Source: JANQOH01 sp965242575
Lineage (GTDB): Bacteria > Pseudomonadota > Alphaproteobacteria > UBA7887
Direction: 5' to 3'
Length of the DNA: 64,000 nucleotides
Assembly (NCBI GenBank): GCA_965242575.1
Contig: OZ251461.1
Span: forward strand, 2,108,001-2,172,000
Below the pieces are notes generated by a model. It made no database searches. It saw only the letters and a program-made list of their open reading frames with translations, and was not told the DNA's origin. The stretch's first letter is position 1. Each line of letters begins with the position of its first letter. The translations under genes were made by a program, and so were the position numbers. Shown here piece by piece: positions 52,543 to 59,816 of the stretch.

Positions 52543-53604
52543 ATGGCGCGCGAGTTCGACGACGCGGCGTTCAAGCGCTGGTTCGACCACAAGCGGATGG
52601 TCGAGGACCTGTTGCGCGGCTTCGCCCCCGCAGCGGTCGCCCGGACGCTCGATTTCGCGACCCTCGAACAATTGCCGGCGGACTACGTCGACGACGACCT
52701 CGCCCGGGGCCAGGGCGACGCCGCATGGCGCGTGCGCTTCCGGGGCGCAGCGGGCGAGTGGCTTTATCTCCTTGTCCTGCTGGAGTTCCAGTCCACCGTC
52801 GATCCCCGCATGGCGGCGCGCATTCTCGCCTACACGGCGCGGATGTATCTGAAACTGATCCGCGGCGGGGAGCTGCCCCCGGACGGTCGCCTTCCGCCGG
52901 TTTTGCCGGTGGTGATCTACAACGGCGAGCGGCGCTGGTCGGCGGCGACGGAAATGCTTGCGACCATCGCGCCGGTAGGCGAGGATTTGGCGCCGTTCCA
53001 GCCCCGGCAGCGTCACCTCCTGATTGACGAGCACCGGCTTTCGGTCGAGGATTTGCCGGAGGAGAACGTCGTTTCGGCGCAGATTGCGCTGGAGCAGGGT
53101 TCGGTTCCGGCGATGGCGTCGGTGTTGCGGCGCGTGTCGGCGTTGCTGGCGGGCGAAGAACATGCGAGTTTGCGCCGCGCGTTCGCCGAGTTGACTTTGG
53201 GGATGGTGGAGCGCAGCGCGGCTGCGCGGACGCATCCCGAATTGGCGTCGGCGTTGCGCGCGGCTGCGGAGACGGGAGGTTTGAACGCGATGGGTTCGGT
53301 GCTGGCGCGGCGGATCGACGAATATATCGAAACGAACACCGAGGCGCGCACCAGGGAGCGCGTCGAGGCAATACTCGGGGAGCGCCTTGTCGAGGCGCGT
53401 GCGCAAGCGCTGGTCGAGTCGCGCGCGATGCTTTCGCGTCTGGCGGAACGGAAATTCGGCGCCGAGACGGGCGCGCTTCTGGCGGCGCTTCTGGCGGAGG
53501 TCGCCGATCCGGAGCGCCTCGCCGCGGTGGGCGATCTGGTGATCGATTGCGCCGATGGCGCGGAGCTCCTGGCGCGCGTTCGGGAGGAGGCCAACCGGCG
53601 TTGA
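52543..53604 (+). CDS. Rpn-family PD-(D/E)xK nuclease (recombination-promoting)
   Basis: 353 residues. The N-terminal half follows the Rpn/YhgA pattern: FKRWFDHKRMVEDLLRGF, then DDLARGQGDAAWRVRF (catalytic Asp region), then YLLVLLEFQSTVDPRMAARI, where the family has Glu-x-Gln in place of Glu-x-Lys. The C-terminal half is an Arg/Glu/Ala-rich helix region (ARTRERVEAILGERLVEARA) like the DUF4351-type tails. Rpn proteins are DNA endonucleases linked to RecA-independent recombination, phage defence and toxin-like activity, and spread as selfish repeats. A broken copy of its 5' end lies 93 bp downstream of its stop. Confidence 0.85.
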   Translation: MAREFDDAAFKRWFDHKRMVEDLLRGFAPAAVARTLDFATLEQLPADYVDDDLARGQGDAAWRVRFRGAAGEWLYLLVLLEFQSTVDPRMAARILAYTARMYLKLIRGGELPPDGRLPPVLPVVIYNGERRWSAATEMLATIAPVGEDLAPFQPRQRHLLIDEHRLSVEDLPEENVVSAQIALEQGSVPAMASVLRRVSALLAGEEHASLRRAFAELTLGMVERSAAARTHPELASALRAAAETGGLNAMGSVLARRIDEYIETNTEARTRERVEAILGERLVEARAQALVESRAMLSRLAERKFGAETGALLAALLAEVADPERLAAVGDLVIDCADGAELLARVREEANRR

Positions 53605-53697
53605 CGCGCCCGGGGCCCGCGGGGTTCTCGTCACGCGGGTCGAACGGGGTCGGAAAAACATCGATGGCTCCGTTCGGGACGGACGGAGGAGGCCCCG

Positions 53698-53768
53698 ATG
53701 GCGCGTGCGAGTGCGACGAAGCGGCGCTCGAACGCCGGTTCGCCCGCAAGCGAACGGTCGAGGACCTC
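53698..53768 (+). pseudogene. Decayed 5' end of a second Rpn-family gene
   Basis: From the ATG at 53698, about 70 bp align with the start of the Rpn gene at 52543. Two extra bases early on shift the frame, after which the Rpn-like peptide CDEAALERRFARKRTVEDL is readable in the other frame. Similarity ends where the convergent dut gene begins (its stop is at 53767). Confidence 0.65.
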
Positions 53769-54183
53769 ACGCTCCCGTCGAACCGAAGCCGCCCGAACGC
53801 CGCGGCAGGTCCGGCGCTTCATCGCGGGGCCCGTCGGCGACGCGATGGAACACGATTTGCGCCCACCGGCTTCCGTCTTCGACGTGAACGGGACCGCCGA
53901 TGGCCGCGGCGACGAAGCCGACTTCCTCGTCGTAATCGGCGTCGATGGTCCCGCACTGGACGATCAGGCCACGCGTCAGCGCGGAGGAGCGCGGGCGGAC
54001 TTCCGCCCACATGTCCGGGGGCATGACCAGACGGAAACCGCAGGGAACGATCACGCCCTTATCCGTCGATACCCGGTGTTCGCCCCGCGCATGCATGTCG
54101 TAGCCCACCGAACGCCGGGTCTGCCGGGCGGGGATCGTCCCGCCCGGCGCGGGGACGAATCGCGGAGCGTCGATCTCGGGCAT
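53767..54183 (-). CDS. dut: dUTP diphosphatase
   Basis: 138 residues with all five dUTPase motifs in order: SVGYDMHA, RPRSSAL, QCGTIDADYDEEVG (the catalytic Asp motif), GSRWAQIVFHRV and the C-terminal RRSGGFGSTGA that closes over the substrate. It hydrolyses dUTP to dUMP and PPi as a trimer, keeping uracil out of DNA. The sequence departs from typical alphaproteobacterial Dut in motifs 2-4 (for example RSSAL in place of RSGLA), which suggests a phage-like or divergent form. It lies downstream of hsp20 with a hairpin between. Confidence 0.88.
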   Translation of the reverse strand: MPEIDAPRFVPAPGGTIPARQTRRSVGYDMHARGEHRVSTDKGVIVPCGFRLVMPPDMWAEVRPRSSALTRGLIVQCGTIDADYDEEVGFVAAAIGGPVHVEDGSRWAQIVFHRVADGPRDEAPDLPRRSGGFGSTGA

Positions 54184-54228
54184 TGGCGCAAAGGCCCCCC
54201 ATGGTTCGCGGCGCGCCGCGCGCGAAAG

Positions 54229-54253
54229 AGGCGCCGCCTCGCCGGCGGCGCCT
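54229..54253 (-). terminator. Terminator downstream of hsp20
   Basis: A perfect 10-bp GC stem (AGGCGCCGCC and its complement) with a 5-base loop. On the minus strand CTTTC follows. It lies 29 bp after the hsp20 stop and 45 bp before the dut start. Confidence 0.6.
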
Positions 54254-54281
54254 CCGTCCGTTCGCGGCCGGGAAAGCGCGG

Positions 54282-54746
54282 TCAGGCCGCCTTGCTTCCC
54301 TCGATCACCGCCGCCGGCCCGCCGCCGCCGATGACGATCTTGCGGGGCTTCATCTCCTCGGGCACGACGCGCACCAGGTCGACGTGGAGCAGCCCGTGTT
54401 CGAGGCGCGCGCCGGTCACCTCGATATGGTCGGCGAGCTGGAAGCGGCGCTCGAAGGCGCGCGCGGCGATGCCCCGGTGCAGGTAGCGGGCCTCGTCGCC
54501 CGCCTTGCCGTTGGCGATGCGCCCGCTCACCGCCAGCACGTTGTTCTTGACCGTCACGTCGAGGTCCTGCTCGCGGAAACCGGCGACCGCCATGCTGATG
54601 CGGTAGGCGTCGTCGCCCGTCCGGGCGATGTCGTAGGGCGGGAAGCTCGGCGCGGAGTCCCAGTTCCGCATTTCGTCGACCAGCCGGTTCAGGCGGTCGA
54701 AGCCGATGCTGGTGCGGAAGAGCGGGGAGAGGTCGAAGGCTTGCAT
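54282..54746 (-). CDS. Small heat-shock protein, Hsp20/IbpA type
   Basis: 154 residues of class A small heat-shock protein. The N-terminal arm (SPLFRTSIGFDRLNRLVDEM) is typical of IbpA/HspA-like proteins. The alpha-crystallin core runs from YDIARTGDDAYRISMAVAGF to the GLLHVDL strand, with AFERRFQLADHIEVTGA in between, and the C-terminal I-x-I-type motif is present as KIVIGG. It holds unfolding proteins for refolding by DnaK/ClpB. The promoter region lies in the 170 bp shared with the divergent acyl-CoA synthetase gene; I see no clear heat-shock consensus. Confidence 0.93.
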   Translation of the reverse strand: MQAFDLSPLFRTSIGFDRLNRLVDEMRNWDSAPSFPPYDIARTGDDAYRISMAVAGFREQDLDVTVKNNVLAVSGRIANGKAGDEARYLHRGIAARAFERRFQLADHIEVTGARLEHGLLHVDLVRVVPEEMKPRKIVIGGGGPAAVIEGSKAA

Positions 54747-54918
54747 GTCATACCCTCCATTGAGCGATACGCGGTTCGGGCCCGCCTCGGCGCGGCCCTT
54801 CGGCGCCGCCGAACCCGCTGTCGGCGTTCGGCGGCGAGACGCATATGGGGCGCGCCCGCCGCGTTTCAAGGGGGCGGCGCGTTGACCGCGGCGCGGCGGC
54901 GCGCATAGGCTTTCGCGC

Positions 54919-57087
54919 ATGGCGAACGACCACGGCGAGCCGGCCCCGGACGCCTCCGCGCCCGCGACGCGCGACCTTGCGCCGTTGCTCAGGCCGCGCT
55001 CGGTCGCGGTCGTCGGCGCGACCCCGGACCCGAACCGCATCGGCGGGCGGCCCTTCGCCTTCCTCCGCCGCTTCGGATTTCCCGGCCCGGTCCATCCGGT
55101 GAACCCGCGCCACCGCGAGATCGACGGCGTCCGCTGTTACGCGCGGGTGCGCGACATACCGGAGCCGCCGGACATGGCGGTGATCGCGATTCCCGCCGCC
55201 GGCGTGCTGGACGCGGTGCGCGACTGCCAGGCCGCCGGGGTTCCGGCGCTCACCGTCTATACCAGCGGGTTCCGCGAGACCGGCGCGGCGGGGCGGGCGC
55301 TGGAGGCCGAGCTCACCGCGCTCGCCGAATCGCGGGGGACGTTGGTCTGCGGCCCCAACTGCCAGGGCGTCGCCAACCTGCTCGACCGCATGCAGGCCAA
55401 TTTCAGCTCCGCGCTGGCGCAACCGGGACTCGAGGCCGGGCCGGTCGGCTTCGTCAGCCAGAGCGGGCTGTTCACCGGCATCCTCCCCGCCGAGTTCCAA
55501 CGCCGCGGCATCGGCCTGGGCTATCTGGTCAGCACCGGCAACGAATCGGTGGTGGATTTCGCCGACGTGCTGGCGTTCATGGCGCGCGACGACCGGGTGC
55601 GCGTCGTCGGCGGCTATCTGGAGGGCGTGCGCGACGGCCGCAAACTCGCCGCCGCCGCGCAAGTAGCGCGCGAGCGCGGCAAGCCCGTCGTCCTGCTCAA
55701 GGTCGGGCGGACGGCGGAGAGCGCCGCCGCCGCCGCCTCGCACACCGGCGCGCTCGCCGGCGCCTACGACGTCTATCGCGCCGCGCTCGCGCAATGGGGG
55801 ATCCTCGAGGTCGACACCATCGACGAACTGTTCGACGCGCTGGAGGCGTTCGCGGTGGGGACGGGGACGGCGCGCGGCGACCGGATCGGCGTCCTCACCA
55901 ATTCCGGCGGCCTCGGCGTGTTCGGCGCCGACCGCGCCCGCGCGGCCGGGATGCGCATGGCCGAGCTCGCGCCGGAGACCGTCGCCGCCATCGAGGAGCG
56001 GCTGTTCGACTTCGCCTCGGCGGCGAACCCGGTGGATTTCACCCTCCAGGGCCTGACCGACGCGGCGGCGGTGGGGTCGCATCTCGCGCATATCGCCCGC
56101 GACCCGAACGTCGACGCCACCCTGGCGTTCTTCGGCGTGCAGAAGCTCAACGTCGACGCGCTGATCGACGAGATCGACGCCGCCAACCGGCTCAACGACA
56201 AGCCGCTGATCGTCGGCTGGATGCTCGGCGACGAGGGGGCGCCGCCGCGGCTGCGCGAACGCGGAGTCCCCTGCATGAGGGACCCCGCCGCGGCGGTGGC
56301 CGCCGCGCGCGCCCTGGTCGCCCATGCGGCGATGCGGCGCCGGCCGGAGGAGCCGCGCGCGCCCCGCCCGCTGCCCGCCGCCACCGCCGCGGCGGCCGCC
56401 GCGCCCCCCGGCGCGCTGTCGGAATGGCGGTCGCGCGAGATCGTCGCGGCGGCGGGGATTCCCGTCGCCGCCGGGGCGCTGGCCGCGGACGTCGACGCGG
56501 CGGTCGCCGCCGCCGAGTCCATCGGCTGGCCGGTGGTCCTCAAGGTCGATTCCGCCGACATCGCCCACAAGACCGAGGCCGGCGGCGTCGCCGCGGGGGT
56601 GCGCGGCGCCGACGGCCTGCGCGCCGCCTGGGATCGCGTCATGCGCTCGGTCCGCGAACGCGCGCCGGGCGCGGCGGTTTCCGGCTGCGGCGTCTATGCG
56701 ATGGCGGGGGAGGGGATCGACCTGATCGCCGGAATGCGCCGCGACCCGGCGTTCGGGCCGGTCGTGCTGGTGGGCATGGGCGGGGTGTTCGCCGAAACCC
56801 TCGCCGACACCGCCCTCGGCCTGCCGCCGCTGGCGCCGCGCGACGCGCGCGCGATGGTGGAGAGCCTGCGCGGCTACCCGCTTCTCGCCGGCGCGCGCGG
56901 CGCCGCGCCGGCGGACCTGGACGCGGTAGCGGATGCGCTGCTCGCGCTGTCCGACCTCGCGCTCGCCTGTCCCGACGTCGCCGAGCTCGACGTGAACCCG
57001 CTGCGCGCGACTCCCGGCGGAGTCGCGGCGCTCGACGCGCTGGTCAGGATCGAGCGGCCTTCCGGCGTGCGAAGAACCGCGCCATGA
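54919..57087 (+). CDS. ADP-forming acyl-CoA synthetase (acetate--CoA ligase family)
   Basis: 722 residues with the fused alpha-beta layout of NDP-forming acyl-CoA synthetases. A CoA-binding domain comes first (LLRPRSVAVVGATPDPNRIGG), then succinyl-CoA-ligase-like domains with GFVSQSGLFTG and the phospho-His motif ASHTGALAGAYDVY near residue 275. A C-terminal ATP-grasp domain has GWPVVLKVDSADIAHKTEAG near 540 and DVNPLRA at the end. It interconverts acyl-CoA and free acid with ADP/ATP. The 3' end overlaps the end of a convergent enoyl-CoA hydratase gene by 44 bp. Confidence 0.92.
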   Translation: MANDHGEPAPDASAPATRDLAPLLRPRSVAVVGATPDPNRIGGRPFAFLRRFGFPGPVHPVNPRHREIDGVRCYARVRDIPEPPDMAVIAIPAAGVLDAVRDCQAAGVPALTVYTSGFRETGAAGRALEAELTALAESRGTLVCGPNCQGVANLLDRMQANFSSALAQPGLEAGPVGFVSQSGLFTGILPAEFQRRGIGLGYLVSTGNESVVDFADVLAFMARDDRVRVVGGYLEGVRDGRKLAAAAQVARERGKPVVLLKVGRTAESAAAAASHTGALAGAYDVYRAALAQWGILEVDTIDELFDALEAFAVGTGTARGDRIGVLTNSGGLGVFGADRARAAGMRMAELAPETVAAIEERLFDFASAANPVDFTLQGLTDAAAVGSHLAHIARDPNVDATLAFFGVQKLNVDALIDEIDAANRLNDKPLIVGWMLGDEGAPPRLRERGVPCMRDPAAAVAAARALVAHAAMRRRPEEPRAPRPLPAATAAAAAAPPGALSEWRSREIVAAAGIPVAAGALAADVDAAVAAAESIGWPVVLKVDSADIAHKTEAGGVAAGVRGADGLRAAWDRVMRSVRERAPGAAVSGCGVYAMAGEGIDLIAGMRRDPAFGPVVLVGMGGVFAETLADTALGLPPLAPRDARAMVESLRGYPLLAGARGAAPADLDAVADALLALSDLALACPDVAELDVNPLRATPGGVAALDALVRIERPSGVRRTAP

Positions 57088-57811
57088 CCGCTTGCGGCTC
57101 GCCGCTTTCATAGGCCGAACGCTGGAGTCGGCGCGCGGCCGCGAACGCCGAATCGAAAGATTCCTGCGTCATTTCGCGCAGGCGCCGCTTCGCGAGGCGG
57201 AAGGCGTTGGGCGGGCGGTCGGCGAGGAGCCGCGCCGCCGCCTCCGCTTCGCCCGCCAGCGCGTCCGCCGCGACGACGCGGTCGAGCAGGCCGATTCGCA
57301 ACGCTTCGTCGGCGTCCGCCAGCCGCCCCGACAGCGCCAGGTCCTGCGTCCGCGCATGGCCGATGGCGAGCGCCATCAACTGGACGCCGATGACGCTGGC
57401 CAAGCCGACGTTGATTTCCGGCTGGCCGATGCGCGTCCCCGGCTCGCCGATGCGCAGGTCGCAGAGCAGCGCGATCTGGAGTCCCGCGCCGGCCGCCACG
57501 CCGCCGACTGCGGCGACGCAGGGCTTGTCGAGGTTGCGGATCGCCTCGTGGCAGCGCCGCAGGTCGTCCACCCAGGCGTCGGCGCCCGCGGCGTCGAGGC
57601 GCACGAGCTCGGCGAGGTCGTTCCCGGCGCAGAACGCCTTGCCGCCGGCCCCGGTCACGACCGCGGCGCGGATGGCGGGGTCGCCGTTCACCGGCGCCAG
57701 CGCGGCGCGGATCTCCGCGCGCATCGCCGCATGGAGCGCGTTGCGCGCCTCCGGGCGGTTCAGCGTTACGGTGCGGATTCCATCGCCGTCGCGGACGTCG
57801 ACGAACGCCAT
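57044..57811 (-). CDS. Enoyl-CoA hydratase/isomerase family protein
   Basis: 255 residues of crotonase fold. RPEARNALHAAM, AFCAGNDLAELV (first oxyanion-hole Gly) and GGVAAGAGLQIALLCDL (second) are present, with Glu in QPEINVGLAS at a usual catalytic position. The C-terminal helix region (ESFDSAFAAARRLQRSAYES) is the normal oligomerisation part. Its substrate is unknown. The next gene upstream on the same strand is an alpha/beta hydrolase ending 11 bp away, so the two form an operon. Confidence 0.88.
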   Translation of the reverse strand: MAFVDVRDGDGIRTVTLNRPEARNALHAAMRAEIRAALAPVNGDPAIRAAVVTGAGGKAFCAGNDLAELVRLDAAGADAWVDDLRRCHEAIRNLDKPCVAAVGGVAAGAGLQIALLCDLRIGEPGTRIGQPEINVGLASVIGVQLMALAIGHARTQDLALSGRLADADEALRIGLLDRVVAADALAGEAEAAARLLADRPPNAFRLAKRRLREMTQESFDSAFAAARRLQRSAYESGEPQAVMARFFARRKAARS

Positions 57812-57822
57812 CCCACCCTCCG

Positions 57823-58950
57823 TCAGTCCAGGCCGGCGAGGAACGCGGTCAGGATCGCCGCAACCTCCGCCGCCTTTTCCTGCTGCACCCAATGGCCGGC
57901 GCCGTCGATCAGATGGAGGCCGCGGAAATCGGCGCAGGCGGAGTCCGTCATGCGCTCCAGCGCGCCGGGCCGCTGGTGGATCCCCCAATCGGCGCGGCCG
58001 GCGATGAAACACGCCGGGACGCCTACGGCGCGGCCGCCGAACAGTCCCAAGTCGCGCGCGTTCAACCCGGTCGTCATGCAGCGATACCATTGCAGCCCGC
58101 CCTGGAAGCCGGTGCGCGCGTATTCGCCCGCATAGACCGCGAGCTCCGCCTCGGTCAGCCACCCGCAGGCGGCGATTTCGGCCTCCGACGGCGCCTCGGC
58201 CGCCACCGTCTCCGCCATCGTCCGGTCGCGGTCCATGACGTAATAGGTCGGCATCTTCGCCAGTTCCGCCGCCGTCCAGCCGGCGAGGGGGACGGGGCGG
58301 TTCGCCTTCCAGTCGGCGCTCTTGTGGTGGTAGTAGGCGCGCAGGAAGGCGTGAATCCCTTGCGCGCACTCCGTCATGTCGCGGTTGGCGGCGCGGGTGG
58401 AGTAATACCATTGGTAATGCTTGCGCGGGCGGTCCAGCGCCGCGAGTTCACCGTGGATCGGGTCGGCGGGGCGCGGCGGCCCGAGCCGGGGCGCGCCGGT
58501 GAACGGCGCGCTCATCATCGCCAGCGACCGGAACAGGTCGGGGCGGACCAGCGCGCAGCAGGCGGCGACGTAGGATCCGGCGTCGTGTCCGAACACCCCG
58601 GCGATTCGCTCCCGCCCCAGCGCCGCCGCCAGCCCCACCACGTCGCGGACGAGGTTGGTGAGCGCGAAGGGGGCGAGATCGCCGTCGTAATCCGCGCTCC
58701 ATCCCGTCGTTCGCCCGTAGCCCCGCTGGTCGGGCGCGACGACGTGGTATCCGGCCCCGGCGAGCGCCGGCATGACCGCGCGCCAGCTCCACGCGAGTTC
58801 GGGGAATCCGTGCAGCAGCAGCACGCACGGCCGTTCGCCATCCTCGTGGCCGGCCTCGAGCGCGTGCATGCGCAGCCCGTTGCCGTTGTCGATGAAGCGC
58901 GCGCGCACGCCGGGCGGCGGCGGCGCGCCGTCGTATCCGGCGCCGGTCAT
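57823..58950 (-). CDS. Alpha/beta hydrolase, epoxide-hydrolase-like
   Basis: 375 residues. HGFPELAWSWR is the oxyanion motif. The nucleophile is Asp in GHDAGSY, as in epoxide hydrolases and haloalkane dehalogenases rather than a Ser. RGYGRTTG and GAGHWVQQEK (catalytic His) complete the set, and the lid region includes Tyr-rich segments (YQWYYSTR). Likely reaction: hydrolysis of an epoxide or related electrophile. It is the first gene of a two-gene operon with the enoyl-CoA hydratase. An upstream ATG at 59028 would extend it into sequence unlike the family. Confidence 0.85.
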   Translation of the reverse strand: MTGAGYDGAPPPPGVRARFIDNGNGLRMHALEAGHEDGERPCVLLLHGFPELAWSWRAVMPALAGAGYHVVAPDQRGYGRTTGWSADYDGDLAPFALTNLVRDVVGLAAALGRERIAGVFGHDAGSYVAACCALVRPDLFRSLAMMSAPFTGAPRLGPPRPADPIHGELAALDRPRKHYQWYYSTRAANRDMTECAQGIHAFLRAYYHHKSADWKANRPVPLAGWTAAELAKMPTYYVMDRDRTMAETVAAEAPSEAEIAACGWLTEAELAVYAGEYARTGFQGGLQWYRCMTTGLNARDLGLFGGRAVGVPACFIAGRADWGIHQRPGALERMTDSACADFRGLHLIDGAGHWVQQEKAAEVAAILTAFLAGLD

Positions 58951-59035
58951 GCGGGATTCCGTGGCATGGCGGCGGGTCCTCCTGTGGGGCGGGGCGCCAT
59001 TCCATACGCCGTTCGCGCGCCGTGGCAACTGCTGG

Positions 59036-59064
59036 TTGCGTCCGCGCCCGCGCCGCGCTATCGT
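59036..59064 (+). promoter_or_regulatory. Promoter of tRNA-Gly
   Basis: TTGCGT, a 17-bp spacer and TATCGT, ending 11 bases before the mature tRNA. Confidence 0.5.
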
Positions 59065-59075
59065 CCCCGCCGCTC

Positions 59076-59150
59076 GCGGGCGTAGTTCAGTGGTAGAACG
59101 TCAGCTTCCCAAGCTGAATGTCGGCGGTTCGATCCCGCTCGCCCGCTCCA
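59076..59150 (+). tRNA. tRNA-Gly (anticodon CCC)
   Basis: 75 nt including encoded CCA. The acceptor stem GCGGGCG pairs with CGCCCGC, and the D-loop has GTTCAGTGG. The anticodon stem TCAGC/GCTGA encloses the loop TTCCCAA, with anticodon CCC at 59108-59110. The T-arm has GGTTCGATCC. Its 3' 45 bases are duplicated at 59564-59608. Confidence 0.95.
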
Positions 59151-59418
59151 CGCCCTCGGAAAGCCCGGAGTCCCTCGGCTGGAAGGCGCCGAAGAGGCGC
59201 CCGGCGATAGCGATGGTCAACGCGGCGTGAAGGGCGACGATCCATTCGATGGCGGCGATCTGGTCGTCGATGCGCGCCATGTCCGCCCCGGTGGCGACGC
59301 CTTCGGGGACGGCGGTGCGCATCGTGGAGGCGATGGCCTTCGCATGCGGCTCCGCGATCCCGGCTTCGGCGAGCGCGTCTGCGGCCTTGAGCGTGTCGAA
59401 AGCGGTTACGTCGGGCAT
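59101..59418 (-). CDS. DUF1640-like small membrane protein whose frame runs into tRNA-Gly
   Basis: The N-terminal ~70 residues are a DUF1640-like protein: VTAFDTLKAADALAEAGIAE, a coiled-coil segment and a membrane helix (WIVALHAALTIAIAGRLF). The frame then reads through to a stop inside the antisense of tRNA-Gly, so the last ~17 residues (ASGIEPPTFSLGS is the familiar antisense-tRNA peptide) are not a natural tail. The original stop was probably lost when this DNA joined the tRNA gene. GGAGAA lies about eight bases before the ATG at 59418. It is a paralogue of the genes at 9373-9618 and 9738-9998. Confidence 0.6.
   Translation of the reverse strand: MPDVTAFDTLKAADALAEAGIAEPHAKAIASTMRTAVPEGVATGADMARIDDQIAAIEWIVALHAALTIAIAGRLFGAFQPRDSGLSEGVERASGIEPPTFSLGS
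59106..59150 (+). repeat. 45-bp direct repeat, tRNA copy (attachment-site-like)
   Basis: The anticodon loop to CCA of tRNA-Gly. The same 45 bases occur without a mismatch at 59564-59608. Confidence 0.85.
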
Positions 59419-59462
59419 GTCGCGTTCTCCGGACCGTCGCATGGGGCGCGTCGACCGCAGCG

Positions 59463-59492
59463 ACGATACCCCGGTTCGACGGCGAGGCGCAA
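59463..59492 (-). promoter_or_regulatory. Promoter of the DUF1640-like gene at 59101-59418
   Basis: On the minus strand, TTGCGC (59492-59487), 18 bp of spacer and TATCGT (59468-59463). Nearly identical to the promoter at 52297-52326. Confidence 0.55.
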
Positions 59493-59563
59493 GCGCGGAT
59501 TGTCTCCCAAGGGCCCCTTGGCGCCTCCGTCCGCGCGATGGGTTTCACGACGGGATGCACGAT

Positions 59564-59608
59564 TTCCCAAGCTGAATGTCGGCGGTTCGATCCCGCTCGC
59601 CCGCTCCA
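59564..59608 (+). repeat. 45-bp partial tRNA-Gly copy (attachment-site-like)
   Basis: Exact copy of the 3' 45 bases of tRNA-Gly without the 5' half, so it cannot be a working tRNA. Such partial copies mark the far end of an element integrated at a tRNA. The rest of 59419-59816 holds only a promoter and GC-rich sequence with no gene. Confidence 0.85.
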
Positions 59609-59816
59609 GCCCCCATCGTCGCGGCGGCGCGCCCGCCCCGCGGGCGAGCAGGCGGGCTTCGCTCCCCGGTCGGAGCGACGGCGAGCGCTCGCCACCGCCG
59701 CGTGGAATTCAACGAAGGACCGGCCCTGTATGTCGTGCTTGACATCGGCCGGCGGCCATGCGAGATTCGTACCGCTCGGATTCGGCAGGGGCGGGAACGG
59801 AGTTGAGAATATCGCC

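Noticed and set aside
59538..59612. Second tRNA-Gly gene
   Set aside because: Only the 3' 45 bases match; the acceptor 5' strand and D-arm are absent, so it is a partial copy and not a gene.
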